Positions 1 to 8,150 of a DNA stretch of 64,000 nt are shown here, piece by piece. The translations under genes and the position numbers were made by a program. The first letter of the stretch is position 1; every line of letters begins with the position of its first letter. The notes under the pieces are model-generated. The model worked only from the letters and a program-made list of their open reading frames with translations, made no database searches and had not been told where the DNA came from. Source of the stretch: CAWBRT01 sp963832785 (GTDB taxonomy: Bacteria > Acidobacteriota > Terriglobia > Terriglobales > Acidobacteriaceae); the NCBI GenBank assembly GCA_963832785.1, contig CAWHVF010000005.1, positions 496,001 to 560,000 on the forward strand. Direction: 5' to 3'.

Positions 1-1
1 C

Positions 2-502
2 TACAACCATCAGCGTATACTGACGGCCTCCACCATCACCCAAAGCCGCCGCGCCAGCGAAAAAGCCTGGGCGTTGTTCACCGGCATCTATCCGCGCCTG
101 CTGGCCTGGGCGCGCGCGGTGAACCGCAGCGTTTCCCTGCACCCGCGGCGTTACCAGGCGCTGGCAGTGGCCATCCTGGGGCTGGCCATTTGCATTCCGC
201 TGAGCCTGCGGATAGCGCGCTGGATGCGGCGCAGCGCGTTGATGGCGCAACCCGGCCGCGATCCCAAACACGCCGCCACCCTGCTCTACCAGCAGATGGC
301 CCGCGCCGCCGGTGGCCGCGGCTGGCGGCGCAAGCCCAGCCAAACGCCTTCGGAGTTCGCTGCCGTTATCGCGCATGCGGAGTTGCGCGCCGCCGTCGCC
401 CGTTTCACCTTGCACTACGAGCGCGCCCGCTACGCCGAGTCTGCCGAAGACGCCGCCCTGCTTCCGGGATTGCTGCAGCAGGTAAGGCACGCCGCGCGCT
501 AG
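2..502 (+). CDS. C-terminal part of a transglutaminase-like (TgpA/DUF4129) membrane protein
   Basis: The reading frame is already open at the window edge, so only the last ~166 residues are seen. They hold one hydrophobic segment (around the stretch ALAVAILGLAICIPLSL) followed by a basic stop-transfer patch and a cytoplasmic tail. The tail has the DUF4129 pattern: YQQMARAAGGRGWRRKPSQT, then TPSEFA, then HYERARYAE near the end. In the family this tail follows a multi-TM region and a periplasmic transglutaminase domain, both of which would lie upstream. Substrate unknown. The assignment rests on the tail motif only. Confidence 0.6.
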   Translation, partial: YNHQRILTASTITQSRRASEKAWALFTGIYPRLLAWARAVNRSVSLHPRRYQALAVAILGLAICIPLSLRIARWMRRSALMAQPGRDPKHAATLLYQQMARAAGGRGWRRKPSQTPSEFAAVIAHAELRAAVARFTLHYERARYAESAEDAALLPGLLQQVRHAAR

Positions 503-520
503 GTCTGGAGTGGTCCGCCC

Positions 521-629
521 GGTGTAGCGCCGGGCTCCCGACCGGCTGTGGCGGGGCCCTCTGGCCCGCGCATTGTCGTTTGCCGGCGTAGACGCCGCCA
601 GTACAGCCGGCCTGGAGGCCAGCGCTACC
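521..629. repeat. Terminal-inverted-repeat element (family E)
   Basis: The non-coding gap before rimO begins with GGTGTAGCGCCGGGCTCC... (521-549) and ends with the imperfect reverse complement (603-629, ...CCTGGAGGCCAGCGCTACC). About 24 of 29 positions pair. The element is ~109 bp, has no coding potential, and contains a smaller inner hairpin near 571-592. It looks like a small non-autonomous element. No second copy was found in the window. Confidence 0.5.
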
Positions 630-660
630 TTCCGCGAGCCGAAGCTCGCCAATCTGCGGA

Positions 661-669
661 TGCTAGAAT
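661..669 (+). promoter_or_regulatory. Extended -10 promoter of rimO
   Basis: TGC-TAGAAT is an extended -10 box that ends 13 nt before the ATG at 683 (10 nt before the in-frame GTG at 680). No Shine-Dalgarno sequence lies between, so the transcript may be leaderless or nearly so. Inferred from sequence only. Confidence 0.4.
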
Positions 670-682
670 CGAAAGATTGGTG

Positions 683-2290
683 ATGAGCAACCAAAGAAGC
701 AGCGCGGTGCCTTCTCCGGCAGTTGATCAGCTCACAGACGTTAACGGCGGAAACAGCCAGCCCGGCGCGCGTCCGCGAGTGGGATTCGTGAGCCTCGGCT
801 GCCCCAAGAACCTCGTCGACAGCGAGGTCATGATGGGCCTGCTGGCCAACGCCGGCGCCCAGATCACGGCCAAAGCTGACGAAGCCGACATCATTGTCGT
901 CAACACCTGCTCGTTTATCGACAGCGCCAAGCAGGAGTCGGTCGACGCCATCCTGGAGATGGCGAACTACAAGCAGAATGGCTGTGCCCGCAAGCTGATC
1001 GTCGCCGGCTGCCTGGTCGAGCGCTACCGCAACGAGATTCAGAAAAACATTCCGCAGGTGGACGCGGTAGTCGGCACCGGCGAACTCGAACAGATTTTGG
1101 CGGCGGCGCAGATCACCGCACCAGCGGGCGCAACTGCCCCCGACTCGCCGTTCCGCATCCTGAACCAAGGCTCGGCTAGTCAGAGCCTCAAGTCGGGGAC
1201 TGCCGCGCCATTAGCCCCTCAGGCACAAAAGCGGCGTTCGGCGGCGCTTCCGGCAAGCCGCGCGGAAGGCGATGCCCGCGAGCGCGCCGGGCGCTTCTCG
1301 CGTGCCGAATGGGACGGCGCCACATCCGAGCTGCCCAGCTATATTTACGACGAGAGCACCCCGCGCATCCTCGCCACCCCGAAGCACTGGGCCTACATCA
1401 AGATTGCCGAGGGCTGCGATCATCCTTGCGCCTTCTGCATAATTCCGCAGTTGCGCGGCAAGTTCCGCTCGCGCCGCTTCGAGTCGGTGGTGGCCGAGGC
1501 CGAACGCCTGGCCAGGCAGGGCGTGCGCGAGATCACCCTCATCGGCCAGGACACAACCTGCTACGGCGAGGACCTGGGATTGAAAGACGGGCTGGCGCTC
1601 CTGCTGGAGAGGCTGGCCCAGATCGAGGAGCTGCGCTGGGTCAGGTTTCTCTACGCCTATCCCAACAAGATCACCGGCCGATTGCTGGAGACGATTGCTG
1701 CCAGCGAAAAGATCTGTCGCTACATCGACGTGCCGCTGCAGCACGCCTCCAGCGCGCTACTGCGGCGCATGAAGCGCGGCGGATCGGCCCGCATCTTTCT
1801 CGACTCACTCGCCCGCATGCGCCAGGCCATTCCGGAGCTGACGTTGCGGACCTCGTTCATCGTCGGCTTCCCGGGGGAAACCGAGCAGGACTTCGGCGAG
1901 CTCTGCCAATTCGTGCGCGCCGCCCAATTCGACTGGCTGGGTGTCTTCAGCTACTCCGACGAGGAAGGCGCGCAGGCGTTTCACCTGGGCGACAAGATCC
2001 CGCCGCGCCGTATCGAGGCGCGCCGCCGCCAGCTGATGCAGATCCAGAAGCAGATCAGCCGCCGCCGGCGCAAGGCCATGCTCGGACGGGAACTGGAGGT
2101 CATGCTGGAAGGGCCCTCCGCCGAGACCGAGTTGCTATGGGAGGCGCGCGGCCAGATGCACGCCCCCGAAATCGACGGTAAACTTTTCATCAACGACCTG
2201 GGCAATCACGCCGACGCCCGGTCCGGCCAGTTTTACCGCTGCCGCATCGTAGAGGCGCACGACTACGACTTGGTGGCCGAGCTGGTGTGA
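683..2290 (+). CDS. rimO: Ribosomal protein S12 methylthiotransferase RimO
   Basis: Radical-SAM enzyme that methylthiolates the conserved Asp of ribosomal protein S12, using two [4Fe-4S] clusters. The N-terminal UPF0004 domain has its three cysteines at about 40 (LGCPKN), 76 (NTCSF) and 110 (AGCLVERY). The radical-SAM motif CDHPCAFC is at about 245-252, and a TRAM domain forms the C-terminus. The ATG at 683 was chosen because the frame upstream falls in repeat DNA. At 535 aa the protein is ~90 residues longer than typical RimO. The excess is a low-complexity stretch at about residues 145-215 between the two domains, part of which (1219-1262) resembles a palindromic repeat seen elsewhere in the window. 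Confidence 0.95.
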   Translation: MSNQRSSAVPSPAVDQLTDVNGGNSQPGARPRVGFVSLGCPKNLVDSEVMMGLLANAGAQITAKADEADIIVVNTCSFIDSAKQESVDAILEMANYKQNGCARKLIVAGCLVERYRNEIQKNIPQVDAVVGTGELEQILAAAQITAPAGATAPDSPFRILNQGSASQSLKSGTAAPLAPQAQKRRSAALPASRAEGDARERAGRFSRAEWDGATSELPSYIYDESTPRILATPKHWAYIKIAEGCDHPCAFCIIPQLRGKFRSRRFESVVAEAERLARQGVREITLIGQDTTCYGEDLGLKDGLALLLERLAQIEELRWVRFLYAYPNKITGRLLETIAASEKICRYIDVPLQHASSALLRRMKRGGSARIFLDSLARMRQAIPELTLRTSFIVGFPGETEQDFGELCQFVRAAQFDWLGVFSYSDEEGAQAFHLGDKIPPRRIEARRRQLMQIQKQISRRRRKAMLGRELEVMLEGPSAETELLWEARGQMHAPEIDGKLFINDLGNHADARSGQFYRCRIVEAHDYDLVAELV

Positions 2291-2296
2291 GCTGTT

Positions 2297-2420
2297 TAAG
2301 ATTGAAGATTGCAGATTGATATGGCAAGGTTTCCGGGTTTCAAGGCTTCAAAGGTTTCAAAGCCAACCCACGGTAGACTTTGCCTCCTTGAAACTTTGAA
2401 ACATTGAAACTCTGAAACCT
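2297..2420. repeat. AT-rich intergenic inverted repeat (GATT/TTTCAA type)
   Basis: Directly after the rimO stop there is a run of AAGATTGAAGATTGCAGATT, then TTCAAGG/TTTCAAAG units, and finally their reverse complement (TTTGAAACATTGAAAC). The base composition is far more AT-rich than the genes on either side. The arms could fold into a long hairpin. Similar spacers follow several other genes here. Confidence 0.55.
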
Positions 2421-2431
2421 TAATGCTGACC

Positions 2432-2725
2432 ATGCCGCGGCGAAGAACAAAAACCGTACGTTGTCCCACCTGCCGCAAGATGGTGCTGGCAAGCGAGCCT
2501 GATTTCCCTTTTTGCAGCGATCGTTGCCGTGCGATCGATCTCGGCAAGTGGGCCAGCGGTGGATATGTGATCTCAACTCCGGTCAACGATCCCGAATCCG
2601 GCGGTGAGGCGGAATACACGGAAAGGCCGGCCTCGTCCACTCTCAAACAGCGCAGTGAACATGGCCAGACCAATAGCGAAGAGTCCAGCGCTCCGCGCGT
2701 CAATGAACAGCACAAGCCCAACTGA
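2432..2725 (+). CDS. yacG: YacG-family zinc protein (DNA gyrase inhibitor)
   Basis: Small (97 aa) zinc-binding protein. In Escherichia coli, YacG binds GyrB and inhibits gyrase. The family signature is visible: CPTC near the N-terminus, CSDRC about 18 residues later, then DLGKW. The C-terminal half is low-complexity and uncharged. Two starts are possible, 2423 (MLTMPRR) or 2432 (MPRRR); the second is preferred because it removes a non-conserved tripeptide. The end overlaps the start of pgpA, suggesting co-translation. Confident for the family; the role is by homology. Confidence 0.85.
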   Translation: MPRRRTKTVRCPTCRKMVLASEPDFPFCSDRCRAIDLGKWASGGYVISTPVNDPESGGEAEYTERPASSTLKQRSEHGQTNSEESSAPRVNEQHKPN

Positions 2726-3227
2726 CGCAGCCCGGCCGCCGATGGCCACGGCAACTCCGCCGCGATGGGCGTGGCTTGTGGCCACATTCTTCGGGGCCGG
2801 AATGTTGCGTCCCGGGCCGGGCACGTGGGGATCGCTGGCAGCGGTTTTGTCCTGGGCGGCGCTGGCGCAAGCCATTCCGGCGCAGCAGCGCGGCCTGGCG
2901 GCCTTGGCCGCCACCGCCCTGGTGACGGCGATCGGGATTCCGGCTGCCACGCGTTTTGCGCGTGCGGTTGGCGCCAAAGATCCCCAACAGGTGGTAATCG
3001 ATGAAGTCGCCGGGCAGTTGCTGACGGTGGCGCTCGCGCCGGTTGCCTGGAAACCGCTGCTGGCCGGCTTCGTCCTGTTTCGCGCCTTCGACATTCTTAA
3101 GCCTTGGCCCATCCGCCGCCTGGAGAAACTGCCCGAGGGAACCGGCATCGTGGTGGATGATCTGGGGGCCGGCGTTTACGCCTCGATTGTCTTACAGCTT
3201 TTGCTGAGGAGCGGCATCTTAAGGTAA
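2703..3227 (+). CDS. pgpA: Phosphatidylglycerophosphatase A
   Basis: Membrane phosphatase that converts phosphatidylglycerol phosphate to phosphatidylglycerol. Family motifs appear in order: GPGTWGS (near residue 45), DPQQVVIDEVAGQ (catalytic acidic stretch), FRAFDILKPWPI and GTGIVVDDLGAG. Several hydrophobic segments alternate with them. The frame is open to 2604, but the upstream part overlaps yacG, so ATG 2703 (or 2742) is the likely start. The stop forms TAATG with the next ATG, indicating translational coupling. Confidence 0.9.
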   Translation: MNSTSPTDAARPPMATATPPRWAWLVATFFGAGMLRPGPGTWGSLAAVLSWAALAQAIPAQQRGLAALAATALVTAIGIPAATRFARAVGAKDPQQVVIDEVAGQLLTVALAPVAWKPLLAGFVLFRAFDILKPWPIRRLEKLPEGTGIVVDDLGAGVYASIVLQLLLRSGILR

Positions 3228-4303
3228 TGTGTAAGCTCAGGGAATCTGCTCGGATGGACGCCAAGTCGCAAACCCAGGAAGGCAGTTCGAATTCCCGGCC
3301 TTATATCGCCAGTATCGATCCGCCCTTTGCCCTGCCCGGGGGCGAGGTTCGCATCTCCGGACGCCATCTTACCGGCGAGGAATTCACCCGGCCCGAGGTC
3401 CGCATCGGCAAGGCCGACGCCGCGGTCATGCTGGCTTCGAGCGATCTGATCGTGGCCAAGATGCCCGCCCGGCCCGACTCCAGCGATCTGACGGTCTGCA
3501 CGCCGTCGGCTTCCAACGCGGTCAAGATCGGCGTGGCCACCGAGATTGCCGACGATCTGCACCCGGTGAGCAACCCGGCGGTGGATGCCGAGGGCGCCAT
3601 CTTCGTCAGCTTTTCCGGCGCGCGCGGCCAGGCGGTGCCGGTTTCGGTTTATAAGATTCGCCAGGGGCATAGCGTGCAGCCGTTCGTCTCCGAACTGATG
3701 AACGCCACCGGCCTGGCGCTGGACGCTGGCGGGTTCCTGTACGTTTCTTCGCGCTACGACGGCACGGTGTACCGCATTGCGCCCAACGGCTCCATGGCCA
3801 CCTACGCCCAAGGCATGGGCGTGGCCACTGGCATCGCCTTCGATGCCGAAGAAAATCTCTACGTCGGCGACCGCAGCGGAACCATCTTCAAAATCGCCCG
3901 CGACCGCCAGATCTACGTCTTCGCCACGCTCGAGCCCAGCGTTTCGGCCTATCACCTGGCCTTTTCCGCATCGGGAAATCTCTACGTCACCGGGCCCACG
4001 ATTTCCAGCTTCGACGCCATCTACGAGATCGATCCCCACGGCGCGGTGCGCGAGTTTTATCGCGGCCTCGGCCGGCCGCAGGGGATCGCTTTCGATGTAG
4101 ATGGCAACCTGTACGTCGCCGCCTCGCTGCAAGGCCGGCGCGGCATCGTTCGCCTCACGCCGGCCGCCGAACCCTCACTGATTCTGGCCGGCAGCAACCT
4201 GGTCGGACTGGCGTTTGCTCCCGGCAACTCGGTCATTCTGGCCACTACCAACGCCGTACACCACCTCGCCTGGGGCATCACGGGGCAGCCGCTCTGGGGA
4301 TGA
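3227..4303 (+). CDS. TIG-domain plus NHL/SMP-30-like beta-propeller protein
   Basis: 358 aa. After a short N-terminal tail, residues ~25-110 look like an IPT/TIG immunoglobulin-like fold (IDPPFALPGGEVRISGRHL). Residues ~115-355 carry repeated propeller blades of the type GLALDAGGFLYVSSRYDG, GIAFDAEENLYVGDRSG and GIAFDVDGNLYVAAS. No signal peptide is obvious, so the location is unclear. Enzymatic function cannot be assigned; such propellers usually bind ligands or proteins. Start 3227 overlaps the pgpA stop (TAATG); 3254 (MDAKSQ) is an alternative. Confidence 0.7.
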   Translation: MCKLRESARMDAKSQTQEGSSNSRPYIASIDPPFALPGGEVRISGRHLTGEEFTRPEVRIGKADAAVMLASSDLIVAKMPARPDSSDLTVCTPSASNAVKIGVATEIADDLHPVSNPAVDAEGAIFVSFSGARGQAVPVSVYKIRQGHSVQPFVSELMNATGLALDAGGFLYVSSRYDGTVYRIAPNGSMATYAQGMGVATGIAFDAEENLYVGDRSGTIFKIARDRQIYVFATLEPSVSAYHLAFSASGNLYVTGPTISSFDAIYEIDPHGAVREFYRGLGRPQGIAFDVDGNLYVAASLQGRRGIVRLTPAAEPSLILAGSNLVGLAFAPGNSVILATTNAVHHLAWGITGQPLWG

Positions 4304-4305
4304 AT

Positions 4306-4392
4306 ACATTTAAGATTTTTTGATTGCAGATTGCAGATTGAAAAACCGTGATCGCTTTTTGTCGCTCAATCTACAATCTTAAATCTGCAATT
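4306..4392. repeat. AT-rich intergenic inverted repeat
   Basis: Non-coding spacer between the propeller gene and cinA. The left arm (TTAAGATT...GATTGCAGATTGCAGATTGA) and the right arm (TCAATCTACAATCTTAAATC) are near reverse complements around a ~20-bp centre. It belongs to the same AT-rich class as the spacer after rimO. Confidence 0.5.
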
Positions 4393-4427
4393 CATCTTTA
4401 CTTGCCCCTAGCCCGTGATCCCTCGTT

Positions 4428-4436
4428 TGCTACACT
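4428..4436 (+). promoter_or_regulatory. Extended -10 promoter of cinA
   Basis: TGC-TACACT ends only 6 nt before the GTG start of cinA and there is no ribosome-binding site between them. This is the spacing expected for a leaderless mRNA. Prediction only. Confidence 0.4.
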
Positions 4437-4442
4437 GTTGCT

Positions 4443-5690
4443 GTGAATGCGGAAATCGTTGCTGTCGGCTCCGAGATGCTGACCCCGTACCGGTCGGATA
4501 CGAACTCACTTTTCCTCACCAGGAAACTTAACGAACTCGGCGTAGACGTGATCTTCAAGGCGGTGGTGGGCGACCGGCGCGAACTGCTGGTCGAGTGCAT
4601 CCACCAGGCGCTGGCGCGCGCCGAGGTGCTGATCGTTACCGGCGGGCTGGGGCCAACCGAGGACGACCTGACCCGGGAGTGCGCGGCCGAAGCGCTGGGG
4701 CTCGGCATGCGCCGCGATCCCGACATCGTGGCCGCTCTCTACGCCCGCTACGCCTCGCGCTGGCGCGGCGGCATGCCCAAAAACAACGAGCGCATGGCCG
4801 ACATCCTGATGGGGGCGGAGGTGCTCCGCAATCCCAAGGGCGCCGCCCCCGGCCAGTTCCTCAAGACCGGCTGCGATGGCAAGGAGCGGGTCGTGATCCT
4901 GCTTCCCGGTCCGCCTTGGGAACTGGAGGCCGTGTTCACCACCGAGTGTATGCCGCGCCTGCGAGCCTGGCTGCCGCCGTTTTTCATGGCGTCCAAGGAA
5001 CTGAAGCTGGCCTGCATCCCGGAGTCGCAGGCGGACGCGCGGGCAGCGCCGATCTACAAGAAGTATCCCGACGTGCAGACCACCATTCTGGCCGGATTTG
5101 GCGAGGTGCTACTGCAGCTGGTGGCGCAGGCTCCGACGGAAGAGGAGGCGCATGCCAAAGTCGACCGGCTGGCCTCAGAGCTGGAAGACGAGTTCCAGGA
5201 GGCCGTCTTCGCCACTTCCGGCGAGTCGCTTGAGAAGATCGCCGGCTACTACCTGCAGATGCGTGACGCCACCCTCGCCGTGGCCGAGTCCTGCACCGGC
5301 GGATTGCTGGCCCAGCGCATCACCTCGGTCAGCGGCAGCTCGCGTTATTTCGTGGGCGGCGTCGTCGTCTATTCGAACGACTTGAAATCGCAGTTCTGCA
5401 ACGTTCCGCCGCTGCTGATCGCCGAGCACGGGGCGGTGAGCAAGGAAGTTGCCGCCGCCCTGGCCGAGGGCATACGCAAGCGCTGCCGTGCGACTCTGGG
5501 GGTGGGCATAACAGGTGTCGCCGGCCCGACCGGAGGCACGGATGAGAAGCCCGTGGGCCTGGTCTACGTCGCGCTCTCCGACAGTTACGAAACTAAGGTG
5601 GAGGAACGCCGCTTTCCCGGCGATCGCGAGCGCATTCGCCATTGGGCTACGCAGCAGGCGCTGGACATGATTCGCCGCCGGCTGATCTGA
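4443..5690 (+). CDS. cinA: CinA-like protein with nicotinamide-nucleotide amidase domain
   Basis: 415 aa with two domains. The N-terminal MoCF-biosynthesis-like domain (residues ~1-170; VTGGLGPTEDDLTRE) hydrolyses ADP-ribose-type substrates in studied homologues. The C-terminal CinA/PncC domain (~255-410) deamidates NMN; AESCTGGLLAQRIT and GITGVAGPTGGTDEKPVG are its active-site stretches. The start is GTG at 4443, immediately behind a -10-like box. Length matches full-length CinA. Likely role is pyridine-nucleotide salvage. Confidence 0.92.
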   Translation: MNAEIVAVGSEMLTPYRSDTNSLFLTRKLNELGVDVIFKAVVGDRRELLVECIHQALARAEVLIVTGGLGPTEDDLTRECAAEALGLGMRRDPDIVAALYARYASRWRGGMPKNNERMADILMGAEVLRNPKGAAPGQFLKTGCDGKERVVILLPGPPWELEAVFTTECMPRLRAWLPPFFMASKELKLACIPESQADARAAPIYKKYPDVQTTILAGFGEVLLQLVAQAPTEEEAHAKVDRLASELEDEFQEAVFATSGESLEKIAGYYLQMRDATLAVAESCTGGLLAQRITSVSGSSRYFVGGVVVYSNDLKSQFCNVPPLLIAEHGAVSKEVAAALAEGIRKRCRATLGVGITGVAGPTGGTDEKPVGLVYVALSDSYETKVEERRFPGDRERIRHWATQQALDMIRRRLI

Positions 5691-5769
5691 GGTAGTGCCG
5701 GAGACCTGCTGGCGGTTTTTGGCAACGCGCCCGCCGCCGAGGGCGGCGCCGCGCCGGACTGCTTTCGTT

Positions 5770-6344
5770 ATGCGTCTGTTCGTGGCACTTGATATCGACG
5801 CGGATATTCGCCGGCGGCTGGCGGAGTTTGTGGCCGATCTCCGTGCGCACGTTCCCGGTGTCCGTTTCGTCGGGCCGGAGACGTTTCACGTCACGCTCAA
5901 GTTCATCGGCGAAAGCTCGCGAGTGGACGAGCTGCGGCGGGCTCTGGAAGCGGTGCGCGCCGCTCCGGTCGAGCTGGCCTTCCGTGACTGCGGCTTTTTC
6001 CCCGGCCCGCAGCGGCCGCGAGTTTTCTGGGTGGGCATCGAGGCGGATCCAGGTTGCAAAACCTAGCTGGCGAGATCGACCGGGTATTGCGCCCGTTCGG
6101 CGTCGCTTCGGAGCCAGGGCCGTACACGCCGCACCTCACGCTGGCGCGCGCCGGCTCCGGCAGCCCACGCTCCAGGAACGGAGGCGCGCTCACCGGGCTG
6201 CACTCTCTCCGGCAATACTTAAACGGAAAAGCGCCCCCGGAGTTCGGTAAAATGACAGCTCACGAATTCATTCTCTTTCAGAGCGTGTTGTCGCCTCGCG
6301 GAGCGGTGTATACCCCGCTGGCGCGGTTTCCGTTGGCGCCGTAA
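5770..6344 (+). pseudogene. thpR: RNA 2',3'-cyclic phosphodiesterase ThpR, frameshifted
   Basis: Two overlapping frames together give one 2H-phosphoesterase of about 191 aa. The first (from ATG 5770, MRLFVALDI) contains the first HxT motif (HVTLKFIG). The second, read after ~6053, contains the second motif (HLTLARAG) and a normal C-terminus. Frames join at P-G/L-Q-N-L if one base is restored after GG at 6052-6053 (or two are removed). Without correction the first frame stops at 6066 and loses the second catalytic histidine. Either a recent inactivation or a sequence error. Confidence 0.8.
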
Positions 6345-6371
6345 GCTCGTGGGCGTAGCAGAGCGAGGGCG

Positions 6372-7070
6372 GTGAGAAGGGCTGTGCCGATTTCAATTTA
6401 CATACTGTTCGCGGTGCTTGCCTACCTGCTGGGGTCGATCCCCTTCGGATACATCCTGGTGCGCCTCTTCCTGGGTGCGGACGTGCGGCAGACCGGAAGC
6501 GGCAACATCGGAGCCACCAACGTCGCCCGCACGGGACACAAGGGACTGGCGGTGCTCACCCTGCTCCTCGACATCCTCAAGGGCTATCTGGCGGTCGTGC
6601 TCGCCCACGCTTACGGCATGCTGGTGGCCCTGCGCAGCGCGCCATCCAGCGCCGGACTGCCCGCCGGCCCGTCGCCGCAAGCAGTGCAGCAGGCTTTCCT
6701 ACTGGCGGCGGTGGCCGCCTTCTTCGCCATCATCGGGCATATCTTCACCGTATGGCTGCGCTTTAACGGAGGCAAGGGCGTGGCCACCGGCCTGGGAGTT
6801 TTCCTGGCGCTGGCGCCCGGCGCGGTGCTGATTGTGCTCGGCGTGTTCTTCGGCATCGTCATGGTCACCCGCTACATTTCCCTGGGCTCGATCGTGGCCG
6901 CCGCGCTCTTCCCGCTCTGCTTTTATCTGCTGCAGCCGGCGCGCGCCACTCCGGGGGTTCTGGTCATGATTTCCGGCGTTTCGCTGCTGATCATCTATCG
7001 CCACAAGACCAACATCAGCCGGCTGCTGTCCGGCACCGAAAACCGCTTCGGAGCAAAGTCTGGAGAGTAG
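6372..7070 (+). CDS. plsY: Acyl-phosphate:glycerol-3-phosphate acyltransferase PlsY
   Basis: Integral membrane enzyme making lysophosphatidic acid from acyl-phosphate and glycerol-3-phosphate. Motifs: GSIPFGYILVRL near residue 21, GSGNIGATNVAR (motif 1, ~42-53) and FNGGKGVATGLG (motif 2, ~130). At least five hydrophobic segments. 232 aa, slightly longer than usual because of an Ala/Pro-rich loop around residue 90. GTG start. It lies 2 nt ahead of gpsA, which makes its substrate, so the pair is probably one operon. Confidence 0.94.
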   Translation: MRRAVPISIYILFAVLAYLLGSIPFGYILVRLFLGADVRQTGSGNIGATNVARTGHKGLAVLTLLLDILKGYLAVVLAHAYGMLVALRSAPSSAGLPAGPSPQAVQQAFLLAAVAAFFAIIGHIFTVWLRFNGGKGVATGLGVFLALAPGAVLIVLGVFFGIVMVTRYISLGSIVAAALFPLCFYLLQPARATPGVLVMISGVSLLIIYRHKTNISRLLSGTENRFGAKSGE

Positions 7071-7072
7071 AA

Positions 7073-8098
7073 GTGAGTGAGATTGCGGTCATCGGAGCTG
7101 GAGCCTGGGGGACGGCGCTGGCTATAGTTCTCACCCGCCACCACGCGCACCGCGTACGCCTGTGGGCCTATGAGCCTGAAGTCTGCCAGGCCATCGAAAG
7201 CCGGCGCGAGAACCCGCTGTTTCTTTCCGGCCCCCGGGTTCCGGAGTCGGTTCTGGCCACTAACTCCTTTGCCCAGGCGCTCGACGGCGCGGCGGTGGTG
7301 GTCGGCGTCATGCCCTCGCACCACGCCCGCGCGCTTTACCGGCAGATGAAGCCTCATGTCCGCCCGGAGATGCTATTCGTTTCGGCCACCAAGGGTCTGG
7401 AGAACGGTTCCCTGCTGCGCATGAGTCAAATCATCGAGGAAATCTTTGGCGAAGGCCCGGACGGCTTCCGGCCGCGGCTGGGGGCGCTGTCGGGTCCATC
7501 GTTTGCGCGCGAAGTAGTGCGCGGCGATCCTACGGCCATCACCATTGCCTCTACCGATGAGGCCCTCGCCCAGCAGGTGCAGCAAGAGTTTAGCGGCCCC
7601 ACGCTCCGGCTCTATCGTCACCACGACGTCATTGGCGTGGAGCTGGCAGGGGCGCTGAAAAACATCATCGCCATTGCCGCCGGCGTGGCTGAGGGTCTCG
7701 GCCTCGGCCACAACAGCGCCGCCGCGCTGATCACCCGCGGGCTGGCGGAGATGACCCGCCTGGTGGTCGCCTGCGGCGGACAGGCGGAAACCATGGCCGG
7801 ACTGGCCGGCCTGGGAGACCTGGTGCTCACCTGCACCGGCGATCTTTCGCGCAATCGCAGCGTGGGTGTCGAGTTGGGCAAGGGACGCAAGTTGGATGAG
7901 GTTATCACCGGTATGCACGGCATGGTGGCCGAAGGCGTGCTCACCACCAATGCGGCCGTCGGACTGGCTCGCCAGCACGGCGTGGAGATGCCCATCACCG
8001 AGCAGACGCACGCGCTGCTACAAGAGGGTAAACCGCCGCGCGAGGCTATCCACGAGCTGATGACGCGGCCATTTACCACGGAAGTGAAGCTATTTTGA
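7073..8098 (+). CDS. gpsA: NAD(P)-dependent glycerol-3-phosphate dehydrogenase
   Basis: Reduces dihydroxyacetone phosphate to sn-glycerol-3-phosphate for phospholipid synthesis. The N-terminal Rossmann motif is GAGAWGTALA (residues 8-17). The catalytic and substrate regions include SGPSFAREV, ELAGALKNIIAIAAG with the family's catalytic lysine, and GLAGLGDLVLTCTG. 341 aa, normal length. GTG start (MSEIAVIG), almost touching plsY. Cytosolic. Confidence 0.95.
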   Translation: MSEIAVIGAGAWGTALAIVLTRHHAHRVRLWAYEPEVCQAIESRRENPLFLSGPRVPESVLATNSFAQALDGAAVVVGVMPSHHARALYRQMKPHVRPEMLFVSATKGLENGSLLRMSQIIEEIFGEGPDGFRPRLGALSGPSFAREVVRGDPTAITIASTDEALAQQVQQEFSGPTLRLYRHHDVIGVELAGALKNIIAIAAGVAEGLGLGHNSAAALITRGLAEMTRLVVACGGQAETMAGLAGLGDLVLTCTGDLSRNRSVGVELGKGRKLDEVITGMHGMVAEGVLTTNAAVGLARQHGVEMPITEQTHALLQEGKPPREAIHELMTRPFTTEVKLF

Positions 8099-8133
8099 GA
8101 CGGCACATCAGCGCTGCCTCCACGCTTGTCCCG

Positions 8134-8139
8134 TATAAT
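8134..8139 (+). promoter_or_regulatory. -10 box upstream of ftsY
   Basis: Perfect TATAAT, 11 nt upstream of the ftsY ATG at 8151, with no Shine-Dalgarno in between. Suggests a promoter inside the gpsA-ftsY gap and a very short or absent leader. No convincing -35 box. Confidence 0.4.
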
Positions 8140-8150
8140 GTGCGATTGCC

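Noticed and set aside
3176..4132. 318-codon frame antisense to the propeller protein
   Set aside because: The plus-strand frame shows repeated propeller blades and a TAATG overlap with pgpA.
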